From NCBI GenBank assembly GCA_039621445.1, contig CP154956.1, positions 4,524,170 to 4,588,169 on the forward strand: a stretch of DNA of 64,000 nucleotides, read 5' to 3'. A model generated the notes under the pieces. The model was not told where the DNA came from and did not search any database. It saw only the letters and a list, made by a program, of their open reading frames with translations. Both the position numbers and the translations under genes were made by a program. The number at the start of each line of letters is the position of its first letter. Positions within the stretch are counted from its first letter, which is position 1. Shown one piece after another: positions 1 through 11,539 of this stretch. This DNA comes from Euglena gracilis. Lineage: Eukaryota > Euglenida > Euglenophyceae > Euglenales.

Positions 1-29
1 TGGGTTTTTTGGGGGGGCTATCACCTCAA

Positions 30-950
30 AAATTTGGCTGAAAAAACCCCAGCTAAATTTGCGCTTTTTTGCCTGCATTGGGGTACCAGCCGAGTCCCGC
101 CTGGCATTAGGCAGGACTCACCCCCCCCCTGGACCCCAGGATCCAGCGCCTTTTTTTTTCTAGCCAGCACCTTTTCCAGCGGTCCAGCTGGACCTTTCCC
201 CCCAGGGGGGGGGTTCTTGAGAAATTCCCTCAACTGAATGCAGGGGGGGATTGACAACCGTAATTTTTCTGAACTTTCCACAGTTTTCCACAATTCTTCC
301 GCAATTTTTGCCCTTTCTGCAACCTCTACCATTTTGCAAGGGCACTCAGGTGCTTTTTTTTCGCCATTTTGTTGCAACTTTGCCAACGTTTGCCAAATTT
401 TGCTAATTTTGACAATTTTTGACAATTTTTTTTTGGTTTTTTCAGGTTTTTTCAGATTTCTGCTGGGAAGTAAGTAATTTTGACTTAGAACAATTCTGCA
501 TCCTGACCAGATTTTACCCGAAACCAAAATTTTTGTCATTTTTTGCCTGTTTTGGACTTTTCTTCCAAGAAATTCCATCCTTTCAGAATTGGCATGTCCC
601 CAAAATTACAAAAATCATGCTTTTGGACTTTTCTGTTGGAAAAATGTGAACAATGGCCCAAAATTATGTTGAGCATGTCCAAATTTGTGAAATGTTTCTG
701 GGTATCATCCAGCAAAAGTGCACTAATTCCCAAAAACGTATTTTCCACAATTTCCCCGCAATTTTTCTGCAAATTCCGCATTTTTCCCGCAGTTTTCCTG
801 CAGTTTTTCTGAAAGCCTCCGATTTCAATTTCCCCCCTGCTGAATGCAAAAGGAACAGAGATAAACCTTATCCAGTCCAGAAGCACACATCTATCCAATG
901 CTTTGCAGACCCTCGGGGGGGGGGGGTGCGCTGTAGCCAGCCCCAAATCG
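30..950. repeat. Interspersed repeat family A, copy 1
   Basis: A non-coding stretch of about 0.9 kb rich in runs such as 'cccgcaatttttc' and in poly-T. Recognisably similar sequence in the same order recurs at about 11,540-12,250, 19,690-19,960 (5' part only) and 34,910-35,390. Shared landmarks include a block around 'gtgaacaatggc', then 'aaatttgtga' and then a stretch of short 'cgcaatttt' units. No protein signature was found, so it looks like an old non-autonomous repeat. Family assignment is by eye only. Confidence 0.5.
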
Positions 951-3925
951 GTCTAGCCCAGCCGCAGCAGCCCCCCTCGGATCCTGGTCCAGTTACCCAG
1001 CCCACTCCAAAGCACGTCACATCTGTCGACGGTGCAAAAGGCAGCTGTTGCCATTGTGGGATCAGATTTGACTCCCAATGAAAATGAAGCGCGATGATAG
1101 CCTGCACGCCATTTGTGGGTCTTTTTTGTCTCTTTTCTTTCTGCTCCCCGCAATTGGTGTCTGTTCCAGCGAAGTCCATTTTGGGAACAGCCGGGGTCCA
1201 CCCCTCCCCCCCCCCCCGGGTGGGGGGGCAGCAAGCCCAAATTTCTAGTCCTCCTCCCCGGGATCATTGAACAGGTGCATCTTTGCAATAGCGTATTGCG
1301 AGAAGAAGAATTGGTGTCGGGCGGGGGGGGGGGAGGGGTACAGCAAGCCAGTTTCCTGGCAGTGAACCCCCCTCTCTTAAAGAGTCTTTTGCAAAAACCT
1401 TGTTTGCCCCACCCTTGGGGTTTGACCCACTGTGCCCGCTTGGCGCCCCTCCTCCTTTCATGCAAGGCCGACCTTGCCCCACTTTTAAGGTTTTTGGCCT
1501 ATTTTGCGCGCGGCCCACCGAAATCCTATCACATGCAAAACTGACCCCAGCGTTGGCCCCCCGGCCTTACCTTCAACCATGGCCCGGGGCCAAGCGCTCG
1601 GAGGGGGGCCATTCCGCCAAAGTCTCCGGGTCCGGCCAGGTGGGTTGCCTGCTGCCAGCCCGCGAAGTGCCTGCCCCGGTCAGGGTAACCCTTCACGGTG
1701 GAAACGCCCCACTGGCGGCGCCGCTGCAGCGAGCCGCGGCGCGCCCCCTGCCCCGCCCCTGCCCCGCCCCAGCATACCCGCGCCGGGGCTGAGAGGGGTC
1801 TTGGTTGTTGGCACCCGGGGCGTTTTTTTGTTTGTTTACCCATGGCTTTGTGCCGCTGCCTGTTCGTCAGTTTTCATCGCGAAATGAACCAATATGTGCA
1901 TCGATCCATGCCCCCGTGTCCACAAGCACCCTTGCCCATAGAACATTTCTTGTTGGGACTGCTATTTGGACGCCTTTGGTAGAATTTCGTAGCGAAACAC
2001 CCTCAATGACTCCCCCCCCTGTTGTGTTATTTTGGGTTTTATTGTACACGGGGGTGAGTAGGTAAGATATACCTCCCCCCCTGGGCGCTTGACGCTCCCA
2101 GGCCTCCTTTCTTGCATACTTGGCCCCTCGAAAGTGTGCCTTAACTTGCAATCTTACCCCATTTTTTTTTATTTACCTTTGGCCTATTTTGCCATGGCCC
2201 CTCAAAATTCTTAATATGCAAACTTGGCCCCCTCAGGTTGGCCCCCCAGCCTTCCCTTCAATCATGGCTCGGCCCGGGGGTACACACATACAGATGGTCA
2301 AACAGCACAACACAGACAGGCGCCGTCAGGCATATAAACACACCTATGGTTGGTGTGGAATGGAGGAAGTCTTAGTTAGAGTGTAAGGGTTAGGTTGGTG
2401 TTTTAGGGATATATAGAATTTGGGCCAGGGCCAGCGATTGGGTGAGGGTTAGGTTTGAGATGATGGAGAGGGTGGTGGGGCGGGGGTTAGTGTCTCGATG
2501 AACAACAGACATGCAATTAGTTTGATGAGTTTGTTTGCCTGACAATGACTTGAGCCATTTTGGCCTGAGTGCAATCCAATGCCACCAACCGCCATAGCCA
2601 TAGCAGACCCCCCCCCCCCCCCGGCCCGGTGATCGTTATGAATGGAGACCGGTGTCAAGGAGGGCCGATCCCCATGGACAGAAGCAGTCATTTTGTCAGA
2701 TGGTCGTCCTCGAAATATCTGACAAAATTAAAAATGGTTTTGTTGAGGATCATGTGCAGGATCCTTCGGGGTGTGCTTGTCTCCTGAGGATTGGCACATC
2801 TGCTTAAATTCACTTTTTTTTTTAATGCTGAACGCTCTGCTGCAGCAATTTGTCTGCAGTCAAAATTCCCAATGAGGTCGGTCTAAAATCGGAGGTGGGG
2901 CCATCGGAGAGGGGCGGTGCTATTCAAACGGAGTTGGGTGGGTAAGTGACAGTCATCCTTGGTCCATTTCCTTTCCACAGTGACAGCGGTCCCCCCTGAG
3001 CTGTGGTCCTCTCTGCTTCTCCTACTCACCTCGTTCTTCTGCCCAATTACTGTCCCCCTTTTGCCCCCCCTTTTTACATGCACGTTTGGTTCTCCCTCTC
3101 AGACAGTTAACCGTTTTCATTTTCGAGCAGAAAACGTCACGCCCTGCCTGTCCCTTCCATTAATTATCCCCACCCTCTTTCGTTGCTGACCCGTCTGTTA
3201 CAATTTTGCTATATTAACTTAAATAAAATTAATAGAATAATTGAGAAATGCATTAGTCATCACCCCCCCCTCCCCAATCAGACCCACAAAAATAAGCCCC
3301 CCCCCCCCCACAAATGAGACCCCCTGCTGATTTTCAGCAAAATCCAATAACTAGATCCCTCCCAAAATAAGGCCTCCCCTCGGGATTTTTGAAAAAAACC
3401 AAAAGATAGACCCCCTAAAACTGCAAAAAGACACAAAAATGGGTACTTTTGCATATTTTTTTGAAGTTCGCCCATTTTGTATGTGTTACAATGGGCATGT
3501 GGACAAGTTTGTGGACAAGTTTCGCCCATTGCCACAAATCGCCCTTTTTGAACCTGTTTTTGGACCCCCCGCGGAAACTTATTTTTTCGGACAAATTTCT
3601 CAGCAAAATCCAAAAAGTACCCCCCTCCAAAACAGCACCAACGAACCCAAAACAAAGACCCAGGGTCTTATTTGGGGGGGTTAACAGATTTGTGAAATAA
3701 TTTTGTTGGTATGGGGCGACCTGGATACCTCCGCCCCAGGTCCTCTGGCTCTGTACCCGCTGATCTGTCAGGTCTCTGAGGGGCGGTGTTGAAATGCAGA
3801 AACCTTTTTTATAGCCAATTGCTTCTTCCGGTCGAAGCTTTCCTCGTGTCGGTTGTGTTTGCCGCCGTTTCCCTTAACAGCGGCCCACCCTCTGGCCTTT
3901 TTTGGAGTAATTGCGCGTCCCCGGC
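951..3925. other. Gene-free stretch before the receptor gene
   Basis: No convincing exon was found. The region holds several poly-G and poly-C runs, a diverged direct repeat of about 100 bp (1,490-1,592 and 2,176-2,281, both built around 'ttggcctattttg' and ending near 'catggc'), and AT-rich sequence at 3,200-3,260. The many GC-rich open frames here have no recognisable domain and overlap on both strands, as expected by chance. Confidence 0.45.
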
Positions 3926-4021
3926 ATGCGGCTCAGCGTCGTCTTCGTCCTCACGTTGGCGGTCTCCGTCATCGTGAGCGCCACGGCCACGTGGGGGCTG
4001 ACGTACAGCACCTCGTACAGC
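3926..4021 (+). CDS. Receptor cyclase-like gene, exon 1: membrane anchor
   Basis: The first coding island of a large multi-exon gene. It starts at ATG 3926 and encodes a basic N-terminus, then a hydrophobic helix of about 20 residues (SVVFVLTLAVSVIVSATAT), then WGLTYSTSYS. In protist receptor-type adenylate/guanylate cyclases a single N-terminal transmembrane helix followed by a short Ser/Thr/Tyr-rich stretch opens an extracellular sensor region, and this exon fits that. The GC-rich codon-third positions match the later exons. The upstream ATG-less open frame was ignored. The donor site is not certain: GTACAG occurs twice near the end. This is the likely translation start of the gene that runs to about 31.2 kb. 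Confidence 0.55.
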
Positions 4022-4738
4022 GGGCCAGGCTGCCCGTTGTTGTTCCATGGGCAAAACCCCATCGGCGGCGATGCCTGCTTCATTTTGTGGGCATTGCAGA
4101 TGAACTGCACCCCTGCTTTACTGTCATTGAAGTACTTTACCCACATGTGGGTGTGAAGGATCCCTCCTTTGATTGAAGGGCCGGTCCAGGGGTAAAAATG
4201 GGGCCGAAATTCAAAAAAAACAGCTTCATAGACCAGTGGTGTGACAGGGGTTCTTAGGAATTTGCAGAATGGGGTTTGGGTGACAATTTTGGCCTAAATT
4301 TATGCAAAAAAAACACGTTTTGTGTCTGCTTTGACAAAATAGAAAATCGGCTGAAATTCAGTCCAAAATCGTCACCCTGGATAATTTACTTTATATGCGA
4401 TTTAAACGACTGATCCATTTTATACCCCCCTTCGTTCTATTGCCCCCCCAGGGCAATAAAAACATATAATAATGTTAATATTTATTATATTATATATAAT
4501 ATACATAATATTATTGATAATAATAATAATACGAGGCTGCTATTTGAAGTCTTTTTCAACGTGCTTTGTGTGGATGGGCGATGTTCTAGGGGTGACAGAC
4601 CCCCCCACCCCTGCTGGGGACCGGCCCATTTGCCGACACATGCGGAACTTCTTCGTTCCCCGGCTTTCTGGTCGACTGTGCCGGGCCAGGATTCGTTTTG
4701 TTCGCCCTGGGGTGGGCGCCGCCTCGGGGGGGGGGGGG

Positions 4739-4885
4739 GCGGCCAGCTGGACGGCCTGCCGGCAGCTGCGGGACATGGCCAGCGGCTTTGTGGGGCTGGC
4801 CACGGTGTCGGTGGCCGACTTTGCGCAGCTGGTGCGGCGGCTGATCGGCGGCCGGGCGCGCCAGCCCCGCGGCCAAGCATCCATG
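4739..4885 (+). CDS. Receptor cyclase-like gene, exon 2 (extracellular)
   Basis: A coding island, very GC-rich and preceded by a 15-G run. The frame reads as an amphipathic helical stretch with RQLRDMASGFVGLATVSVAD and a continuation to FAQLVRRLIGG. It fits the membrane-proximal helix that normally follows the first transmembrane segment of Cache-containing receptors. The 5' splice border falls in the G run and cannot be placed. A competing frame is also open here, so frame choice rests on the helix-like composition and continuity with neighbouring islands. Confidence 0.4.
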
Positions 4886-5784
4886 AAATGGCTGGGCGTG
4901 ACTAGGCGTGACTGGCTGCTGAGGACCCCGAAAGGTATTGTGAGTGGGCGTGACTGGGCCGAGCCCCCCTCAATGGCCCTGCGGTCGCGAAAGCCTGGAA
5001 CCCTCAGAACTGGAGGGAAAGCCCCTTCCCTCCCTGAGAGCTGTGGTCTCGAGCAATTGAGAACAGGGAGTGCTGTTTGCGGGAATCATTTGTGTTTTCA
5101 GTTTCATCAGGTGCAACTGGTGTGCAGCCAAGTGCCAAACTGCACTGGGCCGGCCCTGGAAAGACCAACTCCAGTCCGTTATCTTTATCTGACCTTCATA
5201 CGCCATCAAAACAACTACCACCACGAATGGAACAGCTGGCCGCGGTGGGTGCAAAGTTCTGTTGGTGCAAGGCGAAATTGATGCATTGCTGGGAGTTCTT
5301 CAGAAACGAGGCGCTGGTAGGTGGAGGTGCAGACTCTTTTTCTGGAATTATCCCCCGATCTCTGCATGGGATTCCTGACCCTCTCTCCCTGAGTTCTTCC
5401 ACGGAGGCACCCCTGCCCTGGTGCATGGTGATAGTTTTTTTTTGCCCAGACATTTTCATTTTGATGTATCCCCAACCAGCAGCAGCAGGTTCCAGAGAAG
5501 TGCTAAATGTCAGGCTCTGAACTGTTTGCTGCAGTGGGATCTCTGGGTGTATATTCAGTTCGATCCAGGTTCCCCCCTTTTTTCCCAAGTTGGTTTTCTT
5601 GAGGGTTCCAAATGTTTATTGATCGGCACAGGTTTTCCCGTAGAAGGTGTTTGGGTGGACTGCTCTCGTTGAGCTCTTGGACAGGTGGGAGGAGATACTG
5701 CATCAAACAATGACGTACCTAAGATCCCCTGCAACAAGCGGGTCCATTTTTTTTTCATCCCGAGATGGTTCTCCCTGCACCAGA

Positions 5785-5990
5785 GTTCAGCAGAGCCCTC
5801 CTGGGCGAAGGCTTCTGGCGCGCCTGCGTGGGACTCCAACGCACTGGTCTCCAGCATCCTGGACACGGAGTACCTCCGGTCCGTGGCCCAGCTGAACGCG
5901 ACAGGGCAGGAGTTCCTGGCCAGCACGCTGGACCTCATGGCCCGGGCTAAGAACTCCACTACCCAGGCCCAAGGCCTCGTGACCGCTCTG
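5785..5990 (+). CDS. Receptor cyclase-like gene, exon 3 (extracellular helix)
   Basis: This island encodes SNALVSSILDTEYLRSVAQ followed by NATGQEFLASTLDLMARAK and ends in a Thr/Gln-rich helix. The pattern of a long alpha-helix leading into a sensor fold is typical of the start of a double Cache domain. A GTGATG donor-like site follows the codons for VTAL. One Asn-X-Thr and one Asn-X-Ser motif suggest an extracellular, glycosylated segment. The acceptor is uncertain; a CAG at about 5,783 is plausible. Confidence 0.5.
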
Positions 5991-6053
5991 GTGATGTTCA
6001 GGGCAGGAGGAGGTTCCTGGAATACAGTGTATAATTTTAAACATTCGTGAATG

Positions 6054-6112
6054 TGACAATGAATGATGACAATGAATGTGACAATGAATGCTGACAATGA
6101 ATGCGACAAAAC
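6054..6112. repeat. Short tandem repeat, unit about 15 bp
   Basis: Four imperfect copies of a unit containing 'gacaatgaatg' follow exon 3 directly. They are non-coding and intronic. Confidence 0.7.
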
Positions 6113-6440
6113 AGTGTTTTCGTATTGTTTTTGTGTATTCATGAATTAATTTGTATTGTGAATTTGAAAGTTATGTGTCACATTGCGAGACAAAGGTGCG
6201 TGTGTGTTTGCTTATACACATCCATGTTGTGTGTTTTTAATATTTTAACCTATGCAGGTGGCGTATTGGCAGTTTTTTTTTTCTATTCAGACAACCTGCC
6301 TTCAAACATCAATTTTTTTCAATAAAATTCTTTTACATGAACCTTTTATGGCTGTTTATGTTTTTCCGGGGGGGGGGGGTTGCAAGTTGTTGTTTTTTTG
6401 GTTGGTCGCCCTAAGGGAGGCTTATAGTGTGGATTAATAC

Positions 6441-6571
<131 letters not shown>

Positions 6572-6860
6572 CAAGGATAAAGCATGACTGGACATTTTTT
6601 TGCCCTGAAAATATATTTTGTGTATATTTTTTTGGGGGTTTTGAGCGAGGTCCAATTTCGACCAACTATTCTTTGACTCATAAACTCCTAACAGGGATTT
6701 TTTTTTTTATTAGGGGGGTCAAAAATGGGATTTTGAAGATTGTTAAATTCATTACGTTTCGACATATTACAAATTTTCCTCCCAACGTTGTCGTGTTTAC
6801 CACAGGCACTGACGCATTCAGCTCCGGGACCTGAGTTGCCCTGCCCACATCGTTCGGCAG

Positions 6861-6981
6861 GTTCATGGGGACGGTCATCACAGAGTTCGAGGCAGTTGGC
6901 ACGGACTACGCCTCCCGCCTGCGGACAGAGTCCGCCTCCCGCACCCAGACCATCTTCAGCAGCATGCTGCAGGGCCAGGGG
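6861..6981 (+). CDS. Receptor cyclase-like gene, exon 4 (extracellular)
   Basis: A CAG acceptor ends at 6,860. The frame then encodes FMGTVITEFEAVGTDYASRL, a polar Thr/Ser-rich stretch and SSMLQGQG. It continues the helical extracellular segment begun in the previous island. The reading is clean and GC-rich at third positions, flanked by T-rich intron-like sequence. The donor site is not certain. Confidence 0.5.
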
Positions 6982-7434
6982 GCCCTTTGGGATTGCGATC
7001 CTCAGCGCACCTTTTTTTGCTTGTTGGGGGGAGGTTGGTGGTCAACTTGCACCGTAGTCATTCTTTCCATATATTTGTGCAATTCCCCCCCCAAATTCCC
7101 AGGTTTGTCTTTTTTCTCTGGCCTCCCCGTCCCCCTCCCCCTCCAGTCCAATACCAAACCCACCCATGGTGGTCTTCAACGATGGTCAATTAATTGGGCT
7201 GGACGCTGTGTGCGCCTTCAAAGGGTTCTTTGCGCAGGATCGCATCCTCGCCCTTCAGAGGCAGGCACGGTTATACGAAATGGCCCAGTGGGTCCACATA
7301 GAATGCCTGCACGTGTTGGCTGTTTTCGGCTTTTTCGATTATTTTTTGTGTTCTTCGTCCATTAGAAGTTAAAGGCGTTTCATTGGGTGTTGCTTTCTGT
7401 ATCATAAGACATCCCGCACGGTGTGCCACACGTG

Positions 7435-7602
7435 TGCGTTCTGTGCGGTCGTCGGCCCACTGCCCTCGGCCTGCTGGATGTCAGCCGGCGGGCGGACCAG
7501 CCCCTGGACGACGGCAGCTGCACACTGCTGGGGCTGCTCTGCGCCACCAGCGCGGAGCTGCAGCGGGACATGTTCATCGGCCGGTGGGGGTCGGGAAAGG
7601 CC
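7435..7602 (+). CDS. Receptor cyclase-like gene, exon 5 (sensor domain)
   Basis: The frame contains GLLDVSRRADQPLDDGSC, a Leu/Cys-rich turn and AELQRDMFIGRW. Cys residues and the closing FIGRW stretch resemble the first strand and loop of a Cache sensor. The surrounding DNA is T-rich and G-run-rich, as in introns here. Another open frame at 7,166-7,290 (IGLDAVCAFKGFFAQD) could be a further exon but is less certain. Confidence 0.42.
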
Positions 7603-8094
7603 CCACGATGCCCCCTCCTTTCCGGGACACAGCTTTCCCGGTGTCAATGGCACATCCGTGGCTCGTGTTAGGTGGGTGAGTGGCAAGGCGCCGACGTTAT
7701 GGAGCCTGATTGGGGTCATTAGCAACCCTTTGGGAGGGATTTGAGGATTGGCAGTGATTCATGCCCTCCTCAAAGGTTCTCTTGGCGCAACGTGGGTTTG
7801 CCAACTATCCGCTTTTCGCTGGGTTGGCTTACGTGAGGGTCTGTGAGCCCTCTCCCCGAGCGAAGGAGGGGAGTGGACATACCCTCCTCACCCGGACAGG
7901 CAACCTCGGGGGGGGGGGGGGCTGCCTGGCACGGCCAAGCAAGCAACACAGTCGCAGTTAAGTGACCCACCACAGCAAAAGGGGGTCTTGGTTGAATCTG
8001 TTGTGTTTGGGTTTGGGTCGGGAACTGCGTAGCTGTGGCTTGGGATTCCGCAGTGCGTGCACTTGGACCCGGCTGCTCATTTTTACTTCGACCC

Positions 8095-8236
8095 CCGCTG
8101 CTGGAGGCACCGCCAGCGGCGACATGATGCTCTGCGACGTCACCAATGTGTCGTACGCGCTGTACAAGCGGAAGGGGGCCGGGTCCGAGACGGTGATCTT
8201 CTACCAGTGGCCCCCCTACATCGCCGGCCTGGCTAG
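8095..8236 (+). CDS. Receptor cyclase-like gene, exon 6 (sensor domain)
   Basis: This encodes SGDMMLCDVTNVSYALYKRK then GSETVIFYQWPPYIAG. Alternating hydrophobic beta-strands with a Cys and an N-glycosylation-type NVS fit an extracellular sensor fold. The island is bounded by low-complexity DNA on both sides. Function is inferred from position in the gene. Confidence 0.48.
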
Positions 8237-8999
8237 GTTCTGGGTTCCCGTCTCACATCTCAGTCATGTCTTTGGCGTCGTGAGTCGCTGATGGGACTGC
8301 CATGAATCTCAGTGCCTCTCAGCGTCACGTCGGTGATGCGATAGCAATTTATGGTGCTTGACGGTGCTTTTCATCTTGACACAAAGCGGATGAACCGGAA
8401 AATGTGTATCAGCCAAGGGGTCAAGGAGGGGTTATCTGTATCAGGAAAATGATTATTTTCCCCCACTTTCCCCCTAATTTCCCTAAGATCGACTTTCAAG
8501 TGCTTCATTTCCACCTCACTTCATGTTCAATTTTTAAAGACTTTCCCCCCCCCCCCGTCCCACAGCAGGTACCACCACATAAAGTTCCTCTGCTCAACCA
8601 AATTTCCCCCAAATTTTAAGGTGTGGCCTCATTGGGGGGTGCCTTCATGGGTGGGCACTCCAAGGCACCAATATCCACCCCGGGAGGGGGTCTATGTCCA
8701 AAAGTGCACAGGCACATGGCCAAGGCACTCCACCACTGAATGCGCTGCAAGAACCGAAGGCCCAAATTTTGACTGGCTGACTTCGGTCTTTTTTTGTTAA
8801 ATGACCAGTTTTGAAAACTCATGTTGGCTTGATCAGATTTTGAAGTCTTGCCTGATGTCCTCACAAGGTCATCGGAGGTGGCTGCCTGTTTCCCCCCTTT
8901 TTTGAAATGGAGTGTGAACCCCCCGGTGTGCCCGCCCCCCGTGGTTAGCAAGGTTGCAACCATGGTTGCCTTGGGCTGTTGGAGCAAACATTGCTGCAG

Positions 9000-9212
9000 A
9001 ATCAGCTCAGTCTGCACACTCGACGGGTCCGTGCCAACCCAGCAAGCGCCCGGCTCCACAAACTTCACTGCCTGGAAGGAGGCCTGCCTGGCTGGCTCCA
9101 CCTCCACCTTCATGAACGAGACATGCGCCGACGGGACACAGATGGAGTTCCCGAGCTGCAACGGGACCTGTGGCTACGCCCAGCACCTCTTTGAGATGAG
9201 CCCAGGCCCTGC
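9000..9212 (+). CDS. Receptor cyclase-like gene, exon 7 (Cys-rich sensor part)
   Basis: The frame reads through VCTLDGSVPTQQ, FTAWKEACLAGSTSTFMNET, CADGTQMEFPSCNGTCGYA. Six Cys residues and three Asn-X-Thr sequons point to a secreted or extracellular, disulphide-stabilised segment. It directly precedes the WY-containing strand of the next island, the order expected in a Cache domain. The open frame continues beyond the likely donor. Confidence 0.55.
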
Positions 9213-9479
9213 CGGCACGTTGTCGCTCGGCCAAGCACTGAGGAGGCCGGAAGGCCAGAAGCCCATTTCTGGCAAAACTGTGCCCACGATCAGGCAGGCA
9301 GAGACCTGTGGGGGGGGGGCGAGTTAGGGTTCCAGCCTGCTCCTATACCACCGCCTCACCTGAACTCCATCTCACTTCAACTCTTTTCACGCTGCTGCCG
9401 GTCAGGCCTGCAGGCCTGGCGTCCCAGGCAGGGCTGGTGTGACGTTTCCAGCACAGGGCGAGGGGATGCTGGCCCTGAT

Positions 9480-9545
9480 CCCCGGTGCCGGACGTGGTAC
9501 TCCGTGCACTACGGGACCCAGGCCGCCGTGACCGGGGGTCGGAAG
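9480..9545 (+). CDS. Receptor cyclase-like gene, exon 8 (RxWY Cache motif)
   Basis: A short island encoding GRTWYSVHYGTQAAVTG. Arg-x-Trp-Tyr at 9,489-9,500 matches the R-x-W-Y signature that binds ligand in many dCache_1 domains. Exon borders are not resolved, and the frame is chosen for this motif. Confidence 0.42.
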
Positions 9546-9750
9546 GGGGCCGCAGCGGCCCAGTGCAATTGTGGGGCAGGGGGCCATTGAGTTTGGTGCC
9601 AAAGGCGGCAACAAAACGTACTCAAAAGTTGTGTTATTGTGCATAAGGCCTGTTCGAAAAAATTTCTTGTGCCTGCCTGAAAAGAGTTCGGGGGGTTAAT
9701 CTCAAGCGGTGTGACAGCCAGGTGCAGGATCCTATCCCCGGCGGACGACG

Positions 9751-9906
9751 CAGATGAGTGCGGTGTACATCGACATCCAACGGCAGGTGCCTGTGGTCAC
9801 CCTCTCCTACCCGCTGTATACCACCCATGCCAACTGTATTGGCTCGGAGGCCAGTCTGCCCCTTTGTCTGACAGGAGTCGTGGATGTCGACGAAATGGTA
9901 TACACA
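9751..9906 (+). CDS. Receptor cyclase-like gene, exon 9 (Cache core strand)
   Basis: The frame encodes SAVYIDIQRQVPVVTLSYPL, a short Cys-containing turn and LTGVVDVDEMVYT. The pattern 'V.ID...VPVVTLSYPLY' followed by 'GVVDVD' is the classic end of a Cache fold (paired strands, then G-V-V-x-V-D). This is the best single piece of evidence that the gene has a dCache-type extracellular sensor. Low-complexity DNA follows immediately. Confidence 0.6.
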
Positions 9907-10157
9907 TAACGGTACCTGAGTGGGGTTAGACATACCCTAGTATCTATTTCCACATACACTCTCATACATCAGAAATTGTTGGTGGAATGGAAAACAAAAT
10001 ACCCATTTAAACACGCGTGATATTCTTGGCATTCATTATCGTCATGATAGCGCAGTATTACCTGCATTCCTGAAGCATATGCTTTTTTTCAAAAGTGCAA
10101 AAATACATTTATTTTGCGAAACGACAAAGTTTTGTGTCCATGTGTTAAATAACGGCC

Positions 10158-10318
10158 AACAAATGGCGCAAATTGGAAGCCATCAAACGATGGACCCCTG
10201 AGGTCATCAAGGCAATCAACCATTTGAAAGGATTCTTAGGCTTGGCGCAATATTACACAATTTACATTGGAGGTTTCATGAAATCGCAATACCCAACGAC
10301 ACAGCTCAAAAATTTTGT
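10158..10318 (+). pseudogene. Ty3/gypsy reverse-transcriptase fragment
   Basis: One open frame encodes KWRKLEAIKRWTPEV followed by HLKGFLGLAQYYTIYIGGFM. This matches the conserved 'KI.AI..WP.P......FLG...YYR.FI..F' stretch at the reverse-transcriptase/RNase H connection of Ty3/gypsy retrotransposon polyproteins. Only about 50 codons remain, with no stop upstream but no further homology on either side, so it is a relic. It lies in an intron of the receptor gene and abuts a foldback element. Confidence 0.7.
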
Positions 10319-10324
10319 ACCCCC

Positions 10325-10696
10325 CCCCTATGTCCAATGACCACCCCCCCGGTCAGAGGACACCTTTTCGGAGGTTTGACCAAATTTTTGGTCCCGGCGT
10401 GAAGCGCCGGGACGAAAAATTTTGCCCAAAAATTGGCCAAAAATTTGGCCAAAATGCCATTTTTGACACTTTTTGGGCAAAAATTTGTCAAAATTGCCCA
10501 AAATTTTCGGCGCAAAGCGCCGGAAGGGAAAATTTGGGCATTTTTGGGTGGGTAGGGACCCACCAACTTTCTTTTGACCCCATGTCCAATGACCACCCCC
10601 CCGGTCAGAGGACACCTTTTTGGTCACTACCCTATGTCCAACGACCACCCCCCCCACAGTCAGAGGACAGAGGTTACCGGTCATTGGACATAGGGG
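10325..10696. mobile_element. Foldback/MITE-like element with 18-bp terminal inverted repeats
   Basis: It begins CCCCTATGTCCAATGACC (10,325-10,342) and ends with the exact reverse complement (10,679-10,696). The 'tgtccaa(t/c)gacca' unit plus 'gtcagaggacacc' also recurs inside in direct orientation near 10,580 and 10,635. The middle holds a hairpin ('cggcgtgaagcgccg') and 'ggccaaaa' repeats. It is non-coding, about 370 bp, and probably a non-autonomous DNA element inserted next to the gypsy relic. Confidence 0.6.
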
Positions 10697-11232
10697 TGGG
10701 GTACTGATAAGCATGGCGAAAGTCATTTGGTGTTTGAGGCATGCAAATGCGAGCGTCAAAAATCTAATGCTGACGAATGTCAAACCCAGCATCACGGATT
10801 TTGCACGTTTGCTTTTCACGGACACTCCATCCTGACTGAGTCTATTCCATCCCACCTTGTAGCTTCCCACTGGGTAACGGTAACTTGTCTGCTGCAGTAA
10901 TCTGACTTAAAACTGATGCTTACCGACATTTTGATTAGCGCCTCGAAAATTTCGTTTTTGTGTTGCCTCTCAACTGCCCCCTTTGCTTTGCTTCTCTGGC
11001 TGTCTGGTTTTTTTTTGTTTGCGTTGGTGGGACAAGGAATGGTCGACCGTCGACTGGGCTGGGGGGATATGCAAGTGACATAAATCCCTTTTTTGCATAA
11101 TCTAAAATTTTGAGAATTTACATTTTTGCACTTTTTTGCATTTTTTTGCATTGCATAATTGGAGGAGCCTTGTTGTATATCCCCCCCGGTTGATGTTGGC
11201 TGGGTGGGGGAGGGGTGCCCGCTTCGCATGGC

Positions 11233-11525
11233 CTCGGCTCGCCGCCCACCCTGGCGGCGGTGGCGGCGTCCGACTTCTTTTTCAGCGACGTCGACGCGTT
11301 CCTCGCCACACTGAGCACGTCCCGCACACACGTCCGCGTCGCCGGCCCCGCCCCCGGCACCGGCGGTCGGTCGGTGCTCAGTGGACGGGTGCCCCCAGCT
11401 GGCCGCGGTGGTGTTCAACTCCTCGGACCTGCTGGTGGTGGGGACGAACGTCGCCTGCACCAACGCCACGGCACAGGCGTCTGGCCAGGCTGCGGCTTTG
11501 GGAATGGGGCACCCCATGCACGCCA
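11233..11525 (+). CDS. Receptor cyclase-like gene, exon(s) 10 (sensor domain)
   Basis: Two overlapping frames are used in succession. The first gives LAAVAASDFFFSDVDAFLAT and LSTSRTHV; the second (from about 11,381) gives CPQLAAVVFNSSDLLVVGTN then VACTNATAQASGQ. Both look like extracellular Cache strands and helices. The switch implies a very short intron, a sequencing indel or a wrong border between them. It is very GC-rich, flanked by AT-rich low-complexity intron sequence. Confidence 0.42.
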
Positions 11526-11539
11526 TCTTTAAAGACAGG

